Source: Niallia sp. Man26
Lineage (GTDB): Bacteria; Bacillota; Bacilli; Bacillales; Cytobacillaceae
DNA: 64,000 bases
Assembly (NCBI RefSeq): GCF_022049065.2
Contig: NZ_CP095744.1
Coordinates: forward strand, 372,001-436,000
Direction: 5' to 3'
Shown here: positions 7,607 to 16,772 of the stretch, in pieces
How positions within the stretch are numbered: position 1 is the first letter of the stretch
How the letters are laid out: each line of letters opens with the position of its first letter
The notes under the pieces: generated by a model
Database searches by the model: none
The model's input: the letters and a program-made list of their open reading frames with translations, nothing else
Told to the model about the DNA's origin: nothing
Position numbers and translations under genes: made by a program

Positions 7607-9076
7607 TTATTCCCATATATCTTTCAATTCCCAATAAGTAAAATCGATTACTTCAGCTGCTCCATTTTCTGCAAAAAGTTCAAACCCTAGTATTGCTTCG
7701 TTAGGATATATACGGCTTGTCATTGTCACTTGTCCATCATTTGCGAATACTTCGATAGAGGATCTGTCGATAAACACCCTTAGTGAAAGTTGTGTGTCAG
7801 CTTTAAGTGTAGTGCCTCTTACTCCATCTTCGCTTTTTCCAGCTTTAGACACATCTAACACTAGCTTCTGTTCTTTCGTTTCATATTTTATCAAGGTTTC
7901 CTCTTGATTGATGCCGCGGATTTTCACGCCCACTGTTTGTGCTGCTGTTTTTGTTAAATCAATATCAAGCTTTAATTCCATAAGATCATTATTTGCTTCA
8001 ACGAGATAGCTTTCAGCTAGATGTTTGTTTGTGCACACCTTTTGCTCTGTTGTTCGCAGCAATGACAATTCCTCTACTGGTTTCATGAGGATTTTGTTAT
8101 TTTGATCAAGTGTTAACTCGCGGGGAAGTGTTAAGGCGCCGCACCAGCCGTCTTCCTTTGTCGGCATAATCGATTCCCACATATCCATCCAGCCAATCGC
8201 AATGCGGCGGCCTTTGTCATCTAAAAATGTTTGCACTGCATAAAAGTCATGGCCATTATCTAGTTCTGTGAAATCATCTGCTTCAAAGCTATTTGTTTCA
8301 TAACTGTAATCTCCAACTATATAGCCTGTTTGGAAGATATTATTATATAATTCACCTTGTGCCTCCATGCCTTGCGGAGAGAATAATAGTACATGCTTTC
8401 CTCCAAGCTCAAAGAAGTCTGGACATTCCCACATATAACCTAGTGATCCATCACTCTCTGCTAATACGCCAATATATTGCCACTCTCGTAGATCACTTGA
8501 TTTATATAAAACAACTTTGCCGGTATCTTCCTTTCTTGTGCCTAATATCATATACCAGAAGTCCTCATACTTCCATACTTTAGGGTCACGGAAATGACCA
8601 GATCCTTCTTCAGGATGCTTGGATATTACCGGATTTGCGGTGTCTTTTGTAAAGTGAATGCCATCTGTGCTAGTAGCAATACATTGGGACTGATCGAGAA
8701 TATCTTTCTCTTTGTCTATAAATATATTGCCTGTGTAAATCAAGGTAAGAATGCCATTATCATCAACAGCACTTCCAGAAAAACAACCATCTTTTTCGTA
8801 TGCTTCTGTTGGTGCAAGGGCAATTGGCAAGTGCTCCCAATGAACTAAATCCTTGCTTTTCACATGGCCCCAATGCATCGGACCCCAGTTTTCATCAAAT
8901 GGATGATGCTGATAAAACACATGATATTCCCCTTTATATTGGACTAAACCATTCGGATCATTTATCCAATTTGCAGGCGCCATAATATGATAGCCTAATC
9001 TGTAGCGGGAATTCATTTGCTGCTTTGCCTTTTCGATGGCTTCTTGCGCTAGTTGAAGCTTATTAGTTGTTAACAT
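7607..9076 (-). CDS. GH32 sucrose hydrolase (sucrose or sucrose-6-phosphate hydrolase)
   Basis: A 489-residue cytoplasmic invertase of glycoside hydrolase family 32. The nucleophile is Asp40 in WINDPNG, the transition-state Asp164 lies in FRDP, and the acid/base Glu217 in WECPDFF. A five-bladed propeller is followed by the beta-sandwich (FIDRSSIEVFANDG). Because the paired transporter is a permease and not a PTS, the natural substrate is probably free sucrose. The start at 9076 is chosen because GGAGG lies 8 nt upstream; an in-frame TTG at 9082 is too close to it. The ribosome binding site overlaps the stop of the permease gene, so the pair is coupled. Confidence 0.92.
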   Translation of the reverse strand: MLTTNKLQLAQEAIEKAKQQMNSRYRLGYHIMAPANWINDPNGLVQYKGEYHVFYQHHPFDENWGPMHWGHVKSKDLVHWEHLPIALAPTEAYEKDGCFSGSAVDDNGILTLIYTGNIFIDKEKDILDQSQCIATSTDGIHFTKDTANPVISKHPEEGSGHFRDPKVWKYEDFWYMILGTRKEDTGKVVLYKSSDLREWQYIGVLAESDGSLGYMWECPDFFELGGKHVLLFSPQGMEAQGELYNNIFQTGYIVGDYSYETNSFEADDFTELDNGHDFYAVQTFLDDKGRRIAIGWMDMWESIMPTKEDGWCGALTLPRELTLDQNNKILMKPVEELSLLRTTEQKVCTNKHLAESYLVEANNDLMELKLDIDLTKTAAQTVGVKIRGINQEETLIKYETKEQKLVLDVSKAGKSEDGVRGTTLKADTQLSLRVFIDRSSIEVFANDGQVTMTSRIYPNEAILGFELFAENGAAEVIDFTYWELKDIWE

Positions 9077-9088
9077 GTACAATTCCTC

Positions 9089-10321
9089 CTAATTAACTAT
9101 TTGCAGTTTTTTCTTATTATTTATCGTTTTATTCGAATTGAGTAATGTGAAGATCGAAATAATCGAAAATACGAGCACCAATAATCCCATTAATAAATAG
9201 GACTGTCTAAATCCAATACTGTCATATAATCTGCCGGCCAAAGGAGATAGAATCGATGCACCGACTTGAGATGCAAATTGAAAGCCGACTAAATATAAGA
9301 CTGATGACAATCTAGTGTCAAAATTCGCAGCTAAATATTTAAAGATAGCAATTAACATGATTGGCAGCTCCACTGCATGAATTAACTTCATCGAAGAAAT
9401 TCCAATTGGACCTATTACAATACCGGAGCCAATGATGCGGAAAGCCATCAAAAAACCTGCCAGCAATAAACTTCGTTTCGCTCCAAGCTTATTCACAAGA
9501 AATGGAGCTAAGAACATCATTCCTGCTTCCAAAAACACTTGGAATGAATTTAAATAGCCAAACACTTGATTACCAAGGGCTTCAGATGCAAACAAAGAAG
9601 AATAATAGATTGGAAATTGTTGATCATATACACTGTAAACGCAAGTGACACCAACAACATACATCATTAAAAACCAGAAATCTTTTAAGAGAAACAGCTG
9701 TCCTACATCTTTCAAGGTAACAGAGTCGGCTCTTTCCATTTCATGATGAGTCATCTCTACTCTTACAGATAAAATGATTGCAACGAGAATGACCGCAGAC
9801 ACAGAGGCAATCCAAAAGTTGATGTTCGGGTTAACATTAAACAGCTGCCCGGCAAAGAAAGTAGCTGCGGCCCATCCCAGCGAGCCCCACATTCTTGATT
9901 TCCCATACTCAAACTGATATTTCCGGCCAATCTTTTCAATATAAGACTCGATTGCACCGATGCCGGCTAAAAAGGCTGTTCCAAGATAAAGGCCACCAAC
10001 CGCTGCCCCTAATAGCACATTAAATTGCAATAATGGTCCGTAAACATAAATATAAAACGGTCCAACAAAAACAAGAAGCAAGCTAATGAAAAACAGAATA
10101 TTTTTCTTCAGACCAATTTTATCTGAAATATATCCGTATATGGGCTGCATACATAAAGCGAAGATAGCGTTTACAGAAAAGATAATGCCAGTTTCTGCTC
10201 CGTTTAAGTTTATTTCTTGACCTAACCAAATGGAAAATAAGGAATAACTAGAAGACCAAGTGAAAAAGAAAAAGAAAAAATAAGCACTTAATTGCCAATA
10301 CAATCGTTTTGAACCATTCAT
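9089..10321 (-). CDS. Sucrose:H+ symporter, oligosaccharide symporter family (CscB/LacY-like)
   Basis: A 410-residue 12-helix MFS transporter of the LacY/CscB family. Family signs are the start YWQLSAYFFFFFFTWSSS, the loop GYISDKIGLKK, and the helix 4-5 segment SYIEKIGRKYQFEYGKSRMWGS with the conserved acidic and basic residues, written here in parts as FEYGKSRMWGSLGW. It imports unphosphorylated disaccharide with a proton. It is followed at 12 bp by the GH32 hydrolase, forming a two-gene sucrose operon. GGGG lies 8 nt before the ATG. Upstream is a clear promoter with operator-like repeats. Confidence 0.9.
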   Translation of the reverse strand: MNGSKRLYWQLSAYFFFFFFTWSSSYSLFSIWLGQEINLNGAETGIIFSVNAIFALCMQPIYGYISDKIGLKKNILFFISLLLVFVGPFYIYVYGPLLQFNVLLGAAVGGLYLGTAFLAGIGAIESYIEKIGRKYQFEYGKSRMWGSLGWAAATFFAGQLFNVNPNINFWIASVSAVILVAIILSVRVEMTHHEMERADSVTLKDVGQLFLLKDFWFLMMYVVGVTCVYSVYDQQFPIYYSSLFASEALGNQVFGYLNSFQVFLEAGMMFLAPFLVNKLGAKRSLLLAGFLMAFRIIGSGIVIGPIGISSMKLIHAVELPIMLIAIFKYLAANFDTRLSSVLYLVGFQFASQVGASILSPLAGRLYDSIGFRQSYLLMGLLVLVFSIISIFTLLNSNKTINNKKKLQIVN

Positions 10322-10362
10322 TTCAATTTCCCCTTTTTGATGTAATGGAGTACAAATCTAAA

Positions 10363-10378
10363 TTGAAAGCACTTTCAA
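10363..10378 (-). promoter_or_regulatory. cre-like palindrome downstream of the sucrose promoter
   Basis: TTGAAAG-CA-CTTTCAA is a perfect dyad (7-bp arms). It resembles a CcpA cre box (TGAAAGC...TTTCA) though the central CG is CA. It lies just past the -10 element, a road-block position. Confidence 0.55.
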
Positions 10379-10382
10379 CATC

Positions 10383-10423
10383 ATTTTATGTCAACCGGTT
10401 TCATATGTCAACGGGTTGACATA
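10383..10423 (-). promoter_or_regulatory. Sucrose operon promoter with two LacI-type operators
   Basis: On the minus strand TTGACA (10406-10411) and TAAAAT (10383-10388) are exactly 17 bp apart. The -35 lies inside a 20-bp palindrome TATGTCAACGGGTTGACATA (10404-10423), and a second, imperfect copy (TATGTCAACCGGTTTCATA, 10387-10405) covers the spacer. Dyads with a CG-rich centre are the usual form of LacI/GalR family operators. A ScrR-like LacI repressor gene lies about 11 kb away at 21250. Confidence 0.75.
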
Positions 10424-10429
10424 GATTTT

Positions 10430-10915
10430 TCTTAAATTAGTTTTAGGTCTACTAATATCGAAACATCTAAAGTTATGGTAAATGTTCAACTTACTTCCCT
10501 ACTTGAGAAAAAGTTTTAATTTTTATTTGGTTCCATTATTAACTTCAAAATGGCTAAACCACAGTATTTTAAGTCCTATATTATAAAGAATCTTATTTCC
10601 TAAAAAGTCTTTGTAATATTCCATTATGTTTAAAGTAAAATCTGTTCGGGTATTTAGTATGAGACAAAAAATATAGGTTATATAAGCAGATTTATTGTAG
10701 TGAATGATAGCAAGGTTTAAATCGTTAGGATTATAAAAAAATGAAAGGAGGGAAACAACTATTCACTTGAGATCAGTGTTAGTTTGACCTGACGAATTTG
10801 GCACTATATTAATTATTTGTGCTTTCAGTTTACCTCAAATGCTTTTCCCCACAATATGATACATGAGTAACTCTAGATTGAACTAATCTGTTATTTTTGT
10901 ATAACCGCACATCAC
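10430..10915. other. Gene-free stretch
   Basis: About 490 bases between the sucrose promoter and the ProP-type gene. Only very short open frames are present; one AAAGGAGGG at 10743-10751 is followed by no usable start. It probably contains the promoter of the downstream transporter. I see no structured RNA or repeat. Confidence 0.5.
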
Positions 10916-10927
10916 GGAGTTGAAAAA

Positions 10928-12346
10928 ATGAAATTTAACAAGAAGAAGATTAACATTGTAGATATTCAAACAGCGAAGAAAAGTGTGTTTGCTACAGGAG
11001 TAGGAAATGCAATGGAATGGTTTGATTTTGGTTTATATTCCTACTTAGCTGTTATTATTAGTCAGAACTTTTTTAGTGCAGTACAAAATGACGAGTTAAA
11101 ATTAGTATTTACTTTTGCCACATTTGCAATTGCCTTCTTAATGCGACCTTTAGGCGGTATTATCTTCGGTAAAATTGGTGATAAAGCAGGAAGAAAAGTC
11201 GTCTTAACTACAACCATTATTTTAATGGCCTTTTCGACCTTATTGATCGGTTTATTACCTACTTATGACCAAATTGGAATATGGGCTCCTATCCTGTTAT
11301 TAGTCGCAAGAATTATTCAAGGATTTTCAACTGGAGGCGAATATGCCGGTGCAATGGTCTATATTGCTGAATCATCTCCTGACAATAAGCGCAGCATCCT
11401 CGGAAGTGGATTAGAAATTGGTACCCTTGCAGGATATATATTAGCTTCACTCGTAGCAAGCATACTCTTTATCACCTTATCAGATGAACAAATGGCCTCA
11501 TGGGGTTGGAGAATTCCATTCTTGCTTGGTTTACCACTAGGATTTGTTGGATTGTATTTGAGAAAGAACCTAGAGGAATCACCTATTTTTGAAAATGAAA
11601 TTTCTACTACGGATGCTCAAGAACAAACAGAAGAAAGCTTCTTCTCTATACTAAAAAATCATAAAAAAGATATTATTGTCTGTTTCGTATCTGTAGCCTT
11701 CTTTAATGTTACCAATTATATGTTATTATCCTATATGCCTTCCTATTTAAACGAAATTATTGGTTTATCAAGCACTACAGGTACTATATTAATTACACTT
11801 GTGATGGTCATCATGGTGCCACTCACATTACTATTCGGTAAGCTAAGTGATAATATTGGTAATAAAAAAGTCTTCTTAATCGGTTTAGGCGGTTTGACCC
11901 TTTTATCGGCGCTAGCTTTTTATTTCGTAAACATGAGTGGCCTAATATTTATTTCATTAGGTATTCTAATTCTGGGTGTACTGCTTGCAACCTATGAAGG
12001 CTCCATGCCTGGTTCGCTACCAGCAATGTTCCATACCGATATACGCTACCGAACACTATCTGTAACATTTAATGTCTCAGTTTCTATATTTGGTGGTACT
12101 ACACCATTAGTTTCCACCTGGCTCGTTCACCAAACAGGCAATAACTTAGCACCTGCCTGGTATTTAACAATCATAAGCCTTATAGGATTCTTTGTAATTC
12201 TATTCTTATTTAAGAGTACAACAGGAAAATCCTTAAAAGGATCTTACCCAACAGTTGCTACAAAGTCTGATTATAAAGAAGTTATTGAAAATCCAGCCGA
12301 TGCCCTATGGTGGAAGGCTGAACAAGAAGAAAACAAACTTTATTAA
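10928..12346 (+). CDS. Metabolite:H+ symporter family MFS transporter (ProP-like)
   Basis: A 472-residue 12-helix transporter of the MHS family, which includes ProP (proline/betaine) and dicarboxylate or alpha-ketoglutarate permeases. Signs are [16 protein letters not shown] in helix 1, [18 protein letters not shown] in loop 2-3, [17 protein letters not shown] in helix 4-5 and [11 protein letters not shown] in helix 6. The C-terminal tail is charged but lacks the long coiled coil of E. coli ProP. CGGAG precedes the ATG by about 9 nt. It is a single gene with its own terminator. Osmoprotectant uptake is the most likely role, not proved. Confidence 0.88.
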   Translation: MKFNKKKINIVDIQTAKKSVFATGVGNAMEWFDFGLYSYLAVIISQNFFSAVQNDELKLVFTFATFAIAFLMRPLGGIIFGKIGDKAGRKVVLTTTIILMAFSTLLIGLLPTYDQIGIWAPILLLVARIIQGFSTGGEYAGAMVYIAESSPDNKRSILGSGLEIGTLAGYILASLVASILFITLSDEQMASWGWRIPFLLGLPLGFVGLYLRKNLEESPIFENEISTTDAQEQTEESFFSILKNHKKDIIVCFVSVAFFNVTNYMLLSYMPSYLNEIIGLSSTTGTILITLVMVIMVPLTLLFGKLSDNIGNKKVFLIGLGGLTLLSALAFYFVNMSGLIFISLGILILGVLLATYEGSMPGSLPAMFHTDIRYRTLSVTFNVSVSIFGGTTPLVSTWLVHQTGNNLAPAWYLTIISLIGFFVILFLFKSTTGKSLKGSYPTVATKSDYKEVIENPADALWWKAEQEENKLY

Positions 12347-12395
12347 CAATCTATTGGTTCCATTTATCAACTGGATAGAACTCTCAACAGAATTA

Positions 12396-12424
12396 AAGCA
12401 TCAGCATTTTGCTGGTGCTTTTTT
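12396..12424 (+). terminator. Terminator of the ProP-like gene
   Basis: A 10-bp stem (12396-12405 with 12411-12420, one G-U pair), 5-nt loop and a run of six T. Confidence 0.9.
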
Positions 12425-12513
12425 GAGTTGAATTCCTGTAAGAGCATATTTATTGGACTGTTTAAATAGTAATGCAAGGCAACTATTAATACAGTTTACC
12501 CTCTTTTAGGGAA

Positions 12514-12550
12514 TGAAGAAAAGCTGCCCATAACGGACAGCTTTTCTTCA
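12514..12550. terminator. Hairpin, probable terminator
   Basis: A perfect 13-bp stem (12514-12526 with 12538-12550) with an 11-nt loop lies between the ProP-like gene and a small minus-strand gene. The T-rich side is on the plus strand, but it may also end the minus-strand transcript. Confidence 0.6.
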
Positions 12551-12609
12551 TTTTCTCGTTAACTATACTTCTTAAGAATATTTTTATATACTCTAGCAAC
12601 ATCAAAAAT

Positions 12610-12762
12610 TTATGGGACAGCACAGATTACAGATATAAATAATCCAAAATAACGAAATACTTCTTCATTATCATCCATCCAATATAATACATGAGGTACG
12701 GGAGTAATTAATAAAACTACACCAATAATAAATCCATAAAAAAGGGCTCGTTGTCTATCCAC
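12610..12762 (-). CDS. Small membrane protein (50 residues), hypothetical
   Basis: An open frame from GTG at 12762 to TAA encodes 50 residues. The frame is closed directly upstream of the GTG, and GAGG lies 11 nt before it. Residues 7-28 (ALFYGFIIGVVLLITPVPHV) form one membrane helix, followed by an acidic turn (MDDNEE) and a second hydrophobic stretch (FRYFGLFISVICAVP). The codon choice and clean two-helix pattern support a real gene. No family recognised. Confidence 0.5.
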   Translation of the reverse strand: MDRQRALFYGFIIGVVLLITPVPHVLYWMDDNEEVFRYFGLFISVICAVP

Positions 12763-12807
12763 TTATCCAAAATCCTCTATTCCTTAGTTATTCTAACCAT
12801 ATGTATT

Positions 12808-12969
12808 CTATCTTACTCTGACAATTCCTTCTATCACTAACTGTTGAAAAACAACTATTAAATCCTTCTTTTTTCTGTCTAAAAGGAAATCCCGCTTTTT
12901 AGCTTTTATCCATTCAAGATAACAAGGAAGAACCCTTCTTAATTCATGGATCCCTTCTTTAAATTTCAC
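12808..12969 (-). other. Possible small gene or gene remnant
   Basis: A 53-residue open frame starts at GTG 12969 without a ribosome binding site and stays open upstream to 13000. It is rich in Lys and Arg with a coding-like composition (LEWIKAKKRDF, DLIVVFQQLVIEGIVRVR). It follows the broken VOC gene on the same strand. It may be the end of a decayed gene; function unknown. Confidence 0.25.
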
Positions 12970-13004
12970 AAGATTTACATGATTAGTTTTTCTGAACTGT
13001 TCTG

Positions 13005-13407
13005 TTACTCAATTTCCTCATAAAATGTAATTCTATTTGAAAAAGGGTCAATAACTGTTAATTCGATAGTGTTCCAAGGCATTTTTTCAATAGCTGAATT
13101 AGAGTATGGATATTCTTTTCTTGATAGTAAGGAATGAAAATTTTTTAAATCATTAATTTTAATTCTAATTGAACTCCCTGGAGAAGAGTCTCCATTATGT
13201 TCAGATAGATGTATAACTATATCATTTAAAGAAATTTGGAGATATACTGGCATATTTTCAAGAATATTTATGTTCCCAATCTATTCTAAATCCTAAATAA
13301 TTTATATAAAACGAGCAAACTTTTTCAATATCAAAACACGAAAGATAGGTATAATCATATATTATTCCTTTTGTGCACACTAGATAAAGACCCAAACTTA
13401 CATACAT
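13005..13407 (-). pseudogene. Frameshifted glyoxalase/bleomycin-resistance (VOC) family protein
   Basis: Two minus-strand frames join to give one VOC protein. The first (ATG at 13407 or a later start) reads YDYTYLSCFDIEKVC, then FYINYLGFRIDWEHKYS, and hits a TGA at 13259. The second continues from ENMPVYLQISLNDIVIHLSEHNG through KMPWNTIELTVIDPF to TAA 13005. One base lost or gained near 13255-13262 separates them. VOC proteins bind metal or drug and act in glyoxal detoxification or antibiotic sequestration; metal-ligand-like His and Glu (VIHLSEH, FYEEIE) are present. The lesion could be real decay or a read error. Confidence 0.65.
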
Positions 13408-13487
13408 ATTGATAGGAATTAATCGAGTTTTGCATTCGTCAACTCCTTAATGCTCCCCGTTGACAGACACTATAAGGGGAATTTCTA

Positions 13488-13652
13488 TCAATGTCCAATA
13501 TTATTGTTATCACTACTAATTGGTTCAATTAAATTCCCATTTTTATCTGTTATGACACTTTCTGTTTTATCATTGGATTCTTTCGAAAATGAATAATATG
13601 AAATAGACACAACTATAATAGCTACCAACACAATAGAAATAATTTTCTTCAT
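13488..13652 (-). CDS. Small membrane-anchored protein (54 residues), hypothetical
   Basis: AAAGGAG lies 5 nt before an ATG that opens a 54-residue frame. Residues 1-20 (MKKIISIVLVAIIVVSISYY) are a signal anchor; the rest is polar and acidic, rich in Ser, Asn and Asp (KESNDKTESVITDKNG, EPISSDNNN). There is no Cys lipobox. Probably an exported or membrane-tethered peptide; no family recognised. It lies alone between the VOC pseudogene and a gene-poor stretch. Confidence 0.6.
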   Translation of the reverse strand: MKKIISIVLVAIIVVSISYYSFSKESNDKTESVITDKNGNLIEPISSDNNNIGH

Positions 13653-13945
13653 AGGAACTCCTTTCAAACGCTTCTTATCTTTTATTTTAACTTCCTTTTT
13701 AATTTATAAAAATAGGACTTCCTCGTCAAACTAATCAAAAAATCCCAACAGCATAAGAAAATTATTTGCTTCACATGTTAAAGAAAAGCTTTTTGTTTTT
13801 AAAAATCCATTATATTGCTGCATGAAGCGGAATTACATCAACTAAATGGAAGTTTACATTTGTAAATTCAGAACAAAGTGAAAGACAACACTGAAAGTTA
13901 AACAAATATTCCTTCTTCAACAAACTTACCCTTTCATAATAAAAC
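13653..13945. other. Gene-free stretch
   Basis: About 290 AT-rich bases carrying no convincing frame, repeat or RNA. It should contain the promoter of the small gene at 13488-13652. Confidence 0.4.
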
Positions 13946-13979
13946 AAGAACCAGCCGCCTATTATAGCAGCTGGTTCTT
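13946..13979 (-). terminator. Terminator of the 69-residue protein gene
   Basis: A 10-bp stem (13946-13955 with 13970-13979), extendable inward, overlaps the stop codon of the gene and is followed on the minus strand by TTGTTTTATT. Confidence 0.8.
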
Positions 13980-14187
13980 ATTTTCGCTTGTGTTTTTCAT
14001 TAATTATTTTTTTGTTGAGTATCCTGACTTTTCCAACCATTAGCAATCTCATATCCTCTACGATATATTTCGCTAACTCATCATCAGAAATGTCATCTCC
14101 ATGGATATCGAGACGAAAATCCTGTCCTTGTAAACCACCGCCATTAGTAAAATCGATTTCAAAGTCGAATTGGACTCTTTTATCCAT
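13978..14187 (-). CDS. Conserved small hypothetical protein (69 residues)
   Basis: A 69-residue protein with FEIDFTNGGGLQGQDFRLDI and the acidic segment HGDDISDDELAKYIVEDMR, followed by a basic tail (KKIINEKHKRK). The pattern of beta strands then one helix recurs in Bacillaceae small proteins of unknown role that I recall without a name. The ATG at 14187 is chosen because AGAGGTGG lies 8 nt before it; a GTG at 14199 lies inside that site. The opposite-strand frame of the same length has no ribosome binding site and is a shadow. Confidence 0.7.
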   Translation of the reverse strand: MDKRVQFDFEIDFTNGGGLQGQDFRLDIHGDDISDDELAKYIVEDMRLLMVGKVRILNKKIINEKHKRK

Positions 14188-14306
14188 TTTTATATCCACC
14201 TCTAGTTAGTTTTGTGTCGATATTATATATATTCTTATAAAGTAAAACAATGACTTTTTACAGCTATCCTAACTCAATTAAGGCATAATATTTCATAACC
14301 CACGAT

Positions 14307-14340
14307 AAATGGCGATCCTCATCTATAAGAATCGCCATTT
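14307..14340. terminator. Hairpin downstream of the MFS gene, probable terminator
   Basis: A 10-bp stem (14307-14316 with 14331-14340) that can be extended inward. T-rich sequence follows on the plus strand more than on the minus strand, so its direction is uncertain. Confidence 0.55.
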
Positions 14341-14376
14341 TCTAATTAATATTTTTACAAATGTAGCCTACATTAT

Positions 14377-15543
14377 TTATGACAGTTTTTTCGCTGGTTT
14401 AGAAATATAACCTCTCAGTAAAATAGTCACCAAACTTAACACTAAGAACAATATTCCTCCCCAAACAATATATTCTATCCCAATGCCTGTAATGAATAAG
14501 CCTCCTACAGCAGTTCCAATACTTATTCCCCAGTTAGAGCCCGAGACGAATAATCCATTAGCAAACTCTGGTGCTTCTGGTGCAGCAGAAGTTATCCAAT
14601 ATTGGTTCAAATTATTTTGAATGGAGAACAAAATGCCGAATATAATCATAATTATTGCCATCGGAACTAGAAGCTCTCCTACAAAAAACCATACGATGAA
14701 AATTAATGCCATTACTATCGGAAAAATAATGGCTGTTTTGATTGCACTTTTAGTAAGAAAATTCCCAGCCAGAAGATTTCCAACGATACTTGCTGCACCG
14801 AATAAAAAGAGTACTAGGCTTAAAGTTTTCCCAGATACTTGTGTAACACTAGTCAAGTATTCAGTGGTAAAACTATTCGTTCCAGCAACTGCGGCGGTTA
14901 GAAAAATAATCGTAAAAATGCTTAACCATGTAACTGGTCTTTTCAATACGCTTAACTGCTTTCCGTAAGATGTTTTCCCTGCAACTGGCATAGAAGGTAC
15001 TAAGAACAAAGTTAATAAAAATGCTACTGCATTTAAAGCAGCAGGAAACAGTAACGCCATTTCAATTGAAGCCATACTTGCAATAAATGTAGTGATAGGT
15101 ACACCAAGCACCATACCTGCAGAAACTCCCATAACAATAATGGTTATTGCTTTCCGAGCTTCCTTTTCATCCCCTGCCGTAGCTGCAATTGTTAATGCCA
15201 ATGAACAATAGATTGGATGAAAAAATGCAGGAATTATACGAGCGACTAATGCAATGTTAAAATTAGTTGCAAAAATAGAAAAAACAGTGCCGACTACAAA
15301 TACTCCTAAAGAAATAAGCATTACCTTTTTACGATTAATACCTGAAAATAAAACTGGTAATACTGGACCTGTAATAGCAACAACAAGTGCAAACAGACTA
15401 ACCAACAATCCGGCTCTTGTGACAGAAATTCCGTAATGCTCTGCCAGTAAAGGTAAAATACCGATTACACCCATCTCTGTGTTCAATACCCCAAATACTC
15501 CAAATGCTAAAATAAAAATAAGTAGTTTAGTATGTTTCTCCAA
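14377..15543 (-). CDS. DHA1-type MFS transporter (YtbD/AraJ-like efflux)
   Basis: A 388-residue 12-helix MFS protein of the sugar- or drug-efflux group. Signs are the start LLIFILAFGVFGVLNTEMGVIGILPLLAEHYGI (here in parts: FGVLNTEMGVIGILPLLAE) and the loop 2-3 region SGINRKKVML. B. subtilis has a similar pair, ytbD (MFS) with ytbE (aldo-keto reductase), and here the MFS, quinone reductase and aldo-keto reductase genes run in the same direction behind MerR-type promoters. Start is TTG at 15543, with GGGAG 7 nt upstream. It may export toxic carbonyl or electrophile products, by context only. Confidence 0.88.
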   Translation of the reverse strand: MEKHTKLLIFILAFGVFGVLNTEMGVIGILPLLAEHYGISVTRAGLLVSLFALVVAITGPVLPVLFSGINRKKVMLISLGVFVVGTVFSIFATNFNIALVARIIPAFFHPIYCSLALTIAATAGDEKEARKAITIIVMGVSAGMVLGVPITTFIASMASIEMALLFPAALNAVAFLLTLFLVPSMPVAGKTSYGKQLSVLKRPVTWLSIFTIIFLTAAVAGTNSFTTEYLTSVTQVSGKTLSLVLFLFGAASIVGNLLAGNFLTKSAIKTAIIFPIVMALIFIVWFFVGELLVPMAIIMIIFGILFSIQNNLNQYWITSAAPEAPEFANGLFVSGSNWGISIGTAVGGLFITGIGIEYIVWGGILFLVLSLVTILLRGYISKPAKKLS

Positions 15544-15712
15544 AATAGTACTCCCTTTTTAACAAAAAATTTCATTTGATATTTTTATAAATAAATTTTC
15601 GCTAACTAATATTAGCGGACCGGAAATGATTCCAGCTTATGGTTTAAAGCATATTTCATGTGAGCCTTCTATTTATACTTAGTTATAAATCATTTATATA
15701 CTGGATATATTT

Positions 15713-16720
15713 TTAATCTTGTGGAATAGTTAAAACGATTTTCCCAAAGTTTTCTCCCTGTTCCATTTTGAATAATCCCTCTGGTAGCTGTTCCAACGAA
15801 AGAGTTTCTTCCAAAATAGGATGAATTTGGTGTTCTTCAACAAATTTAAGCATCTCAGCAAAGTCTTGGGGACTTCCCATTGTAGAACCTATCAGGGACA
15901 TCTCCTTTACAGTCATACTTGGAAGGAATAAATTCGGTACTGCACCTCTCGTTGCACCAAAACTGACAATTCTACTACCAATTTTCCCAAGTGACACTAA
16001 GGTTGAAAACGAATCTCCACCAATACTGTCAATAGATAGGTCAATACCACCAGTTAATTTCTCTAATTTCTCCGACCAATCATCTGCTGTGTAGTTGACA
16101 CCTCCCACCGCACCAAATTCTTTAGCCTTTTCTATCTTTTCTTCTTTGCTTGATGTTACGTAAACTTTTGCTCCTAATGCAGCTGCAAACTGAACAAGAA
16201 AAGTAGCTACGCCTCCGCCAACACCTGGGATAAGTACGGTTTCCCCCTTCTTCACTTTACCTTTCGTGATTAGAGCACGGTAGGCAGTTAAGCCAGCGAG
16301 TGGTAGTGCTGCTGCTTCTTCCCAAGATAAATGAGTAGGTTTTGCGTAAACATTTTCCACTTGTATCTTTACATATTGAGCGAATGTTCCGTCAGTTGGA
16401 TTACCAAGAACTTGGAAGTCGGTACTTTTTTTATCTTTATCATTTCCCCAGTTTATTCCAGGGTTTATAATGACTTCACCAATAAAGACATTTTGAACTT
16501 CGCCTCCAACCTCGACGACCTTTCCTGCACCGTCGGAACCAAGAATAGCTGGCAGTTTCATCCCTGGGTATTGCCCTTTTACAACCATAAGATCTCTTCG
16601 GTTAAGAGATGCCGCTTGTAATCGAACGATGACATCATTCGGACCCGGTTTTGGCTTTTCTATATCTTGTAACTTTAATTGACTTGGTTCCCCTGTTTCT
16701 CTTAACATTATTGCTTTCAT
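15713..16720 (-). CDS. Zinc-type alcohol dehydrogenase-like / NADPH:quinone reductase (MDR family)
   Basis: A 335-residue medium-chain dehydrogenase/reductase. The N-terminal GroES-like domain holds LPAILGSDGAGKVVEVG (about 56-72). The nucleotide site is VLIPGVGGGVATFLVQFA (about 163-180), followed by SSKEEKIEKAKEFGA. The cysteine cluster of structural zinc is missing, so this is a quinone- or enone-reductase-like member. It is the second gene of the aldo-keto reductase set, 52 bp downstream of it; AAAGGA precedes the ATG. It likely reduces reactive carbonyls or quinones. Confidence 0.88.
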   Translation of the reverse strand: MKAIMLRETGEPSQLKLQDIEKPKPGPNDVIVRLQAASLNRRDLMVVKGQYPGMKLPAILGSDGAGKVVEVGGEVQNVFIGEVIINPGINWGNDKDKKSTDFQVLGNPTDGTFAQYVKIQVENVYAKPTHLSWEEAAALPLAGLTAYRALITKGKVKKGETVLIPGVGGGVATFLVQFAAALGAKVYVTSSKEEKIEKAKEFGAVGGVNYTADDWSEKLEKLTGGIDLSIDSIGGDSFSTLVSLGKIGSRIVSFGATRGAVPNLFLPSMTVKEMSLIGSTMGSPQDFAEMLKFVEEHQIHPILEETLSLEQLPEGLFKMEQGENFGKIVLTIPQD

Positions 16721-16772
16721 ATAAATCTATCCTTTCATGGCTAAGTCTTTCTCTATTTCAGAGAAAATTAAA

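Noticed and set aside
13988-14209. A 73-residue plus-strand frame opposite the small conserved gene
   Set aside because: No ribosome binding site; the minus-strand frame has AGAGGTGG at the right spacing, a protein-like acidic sequence and a terminator.
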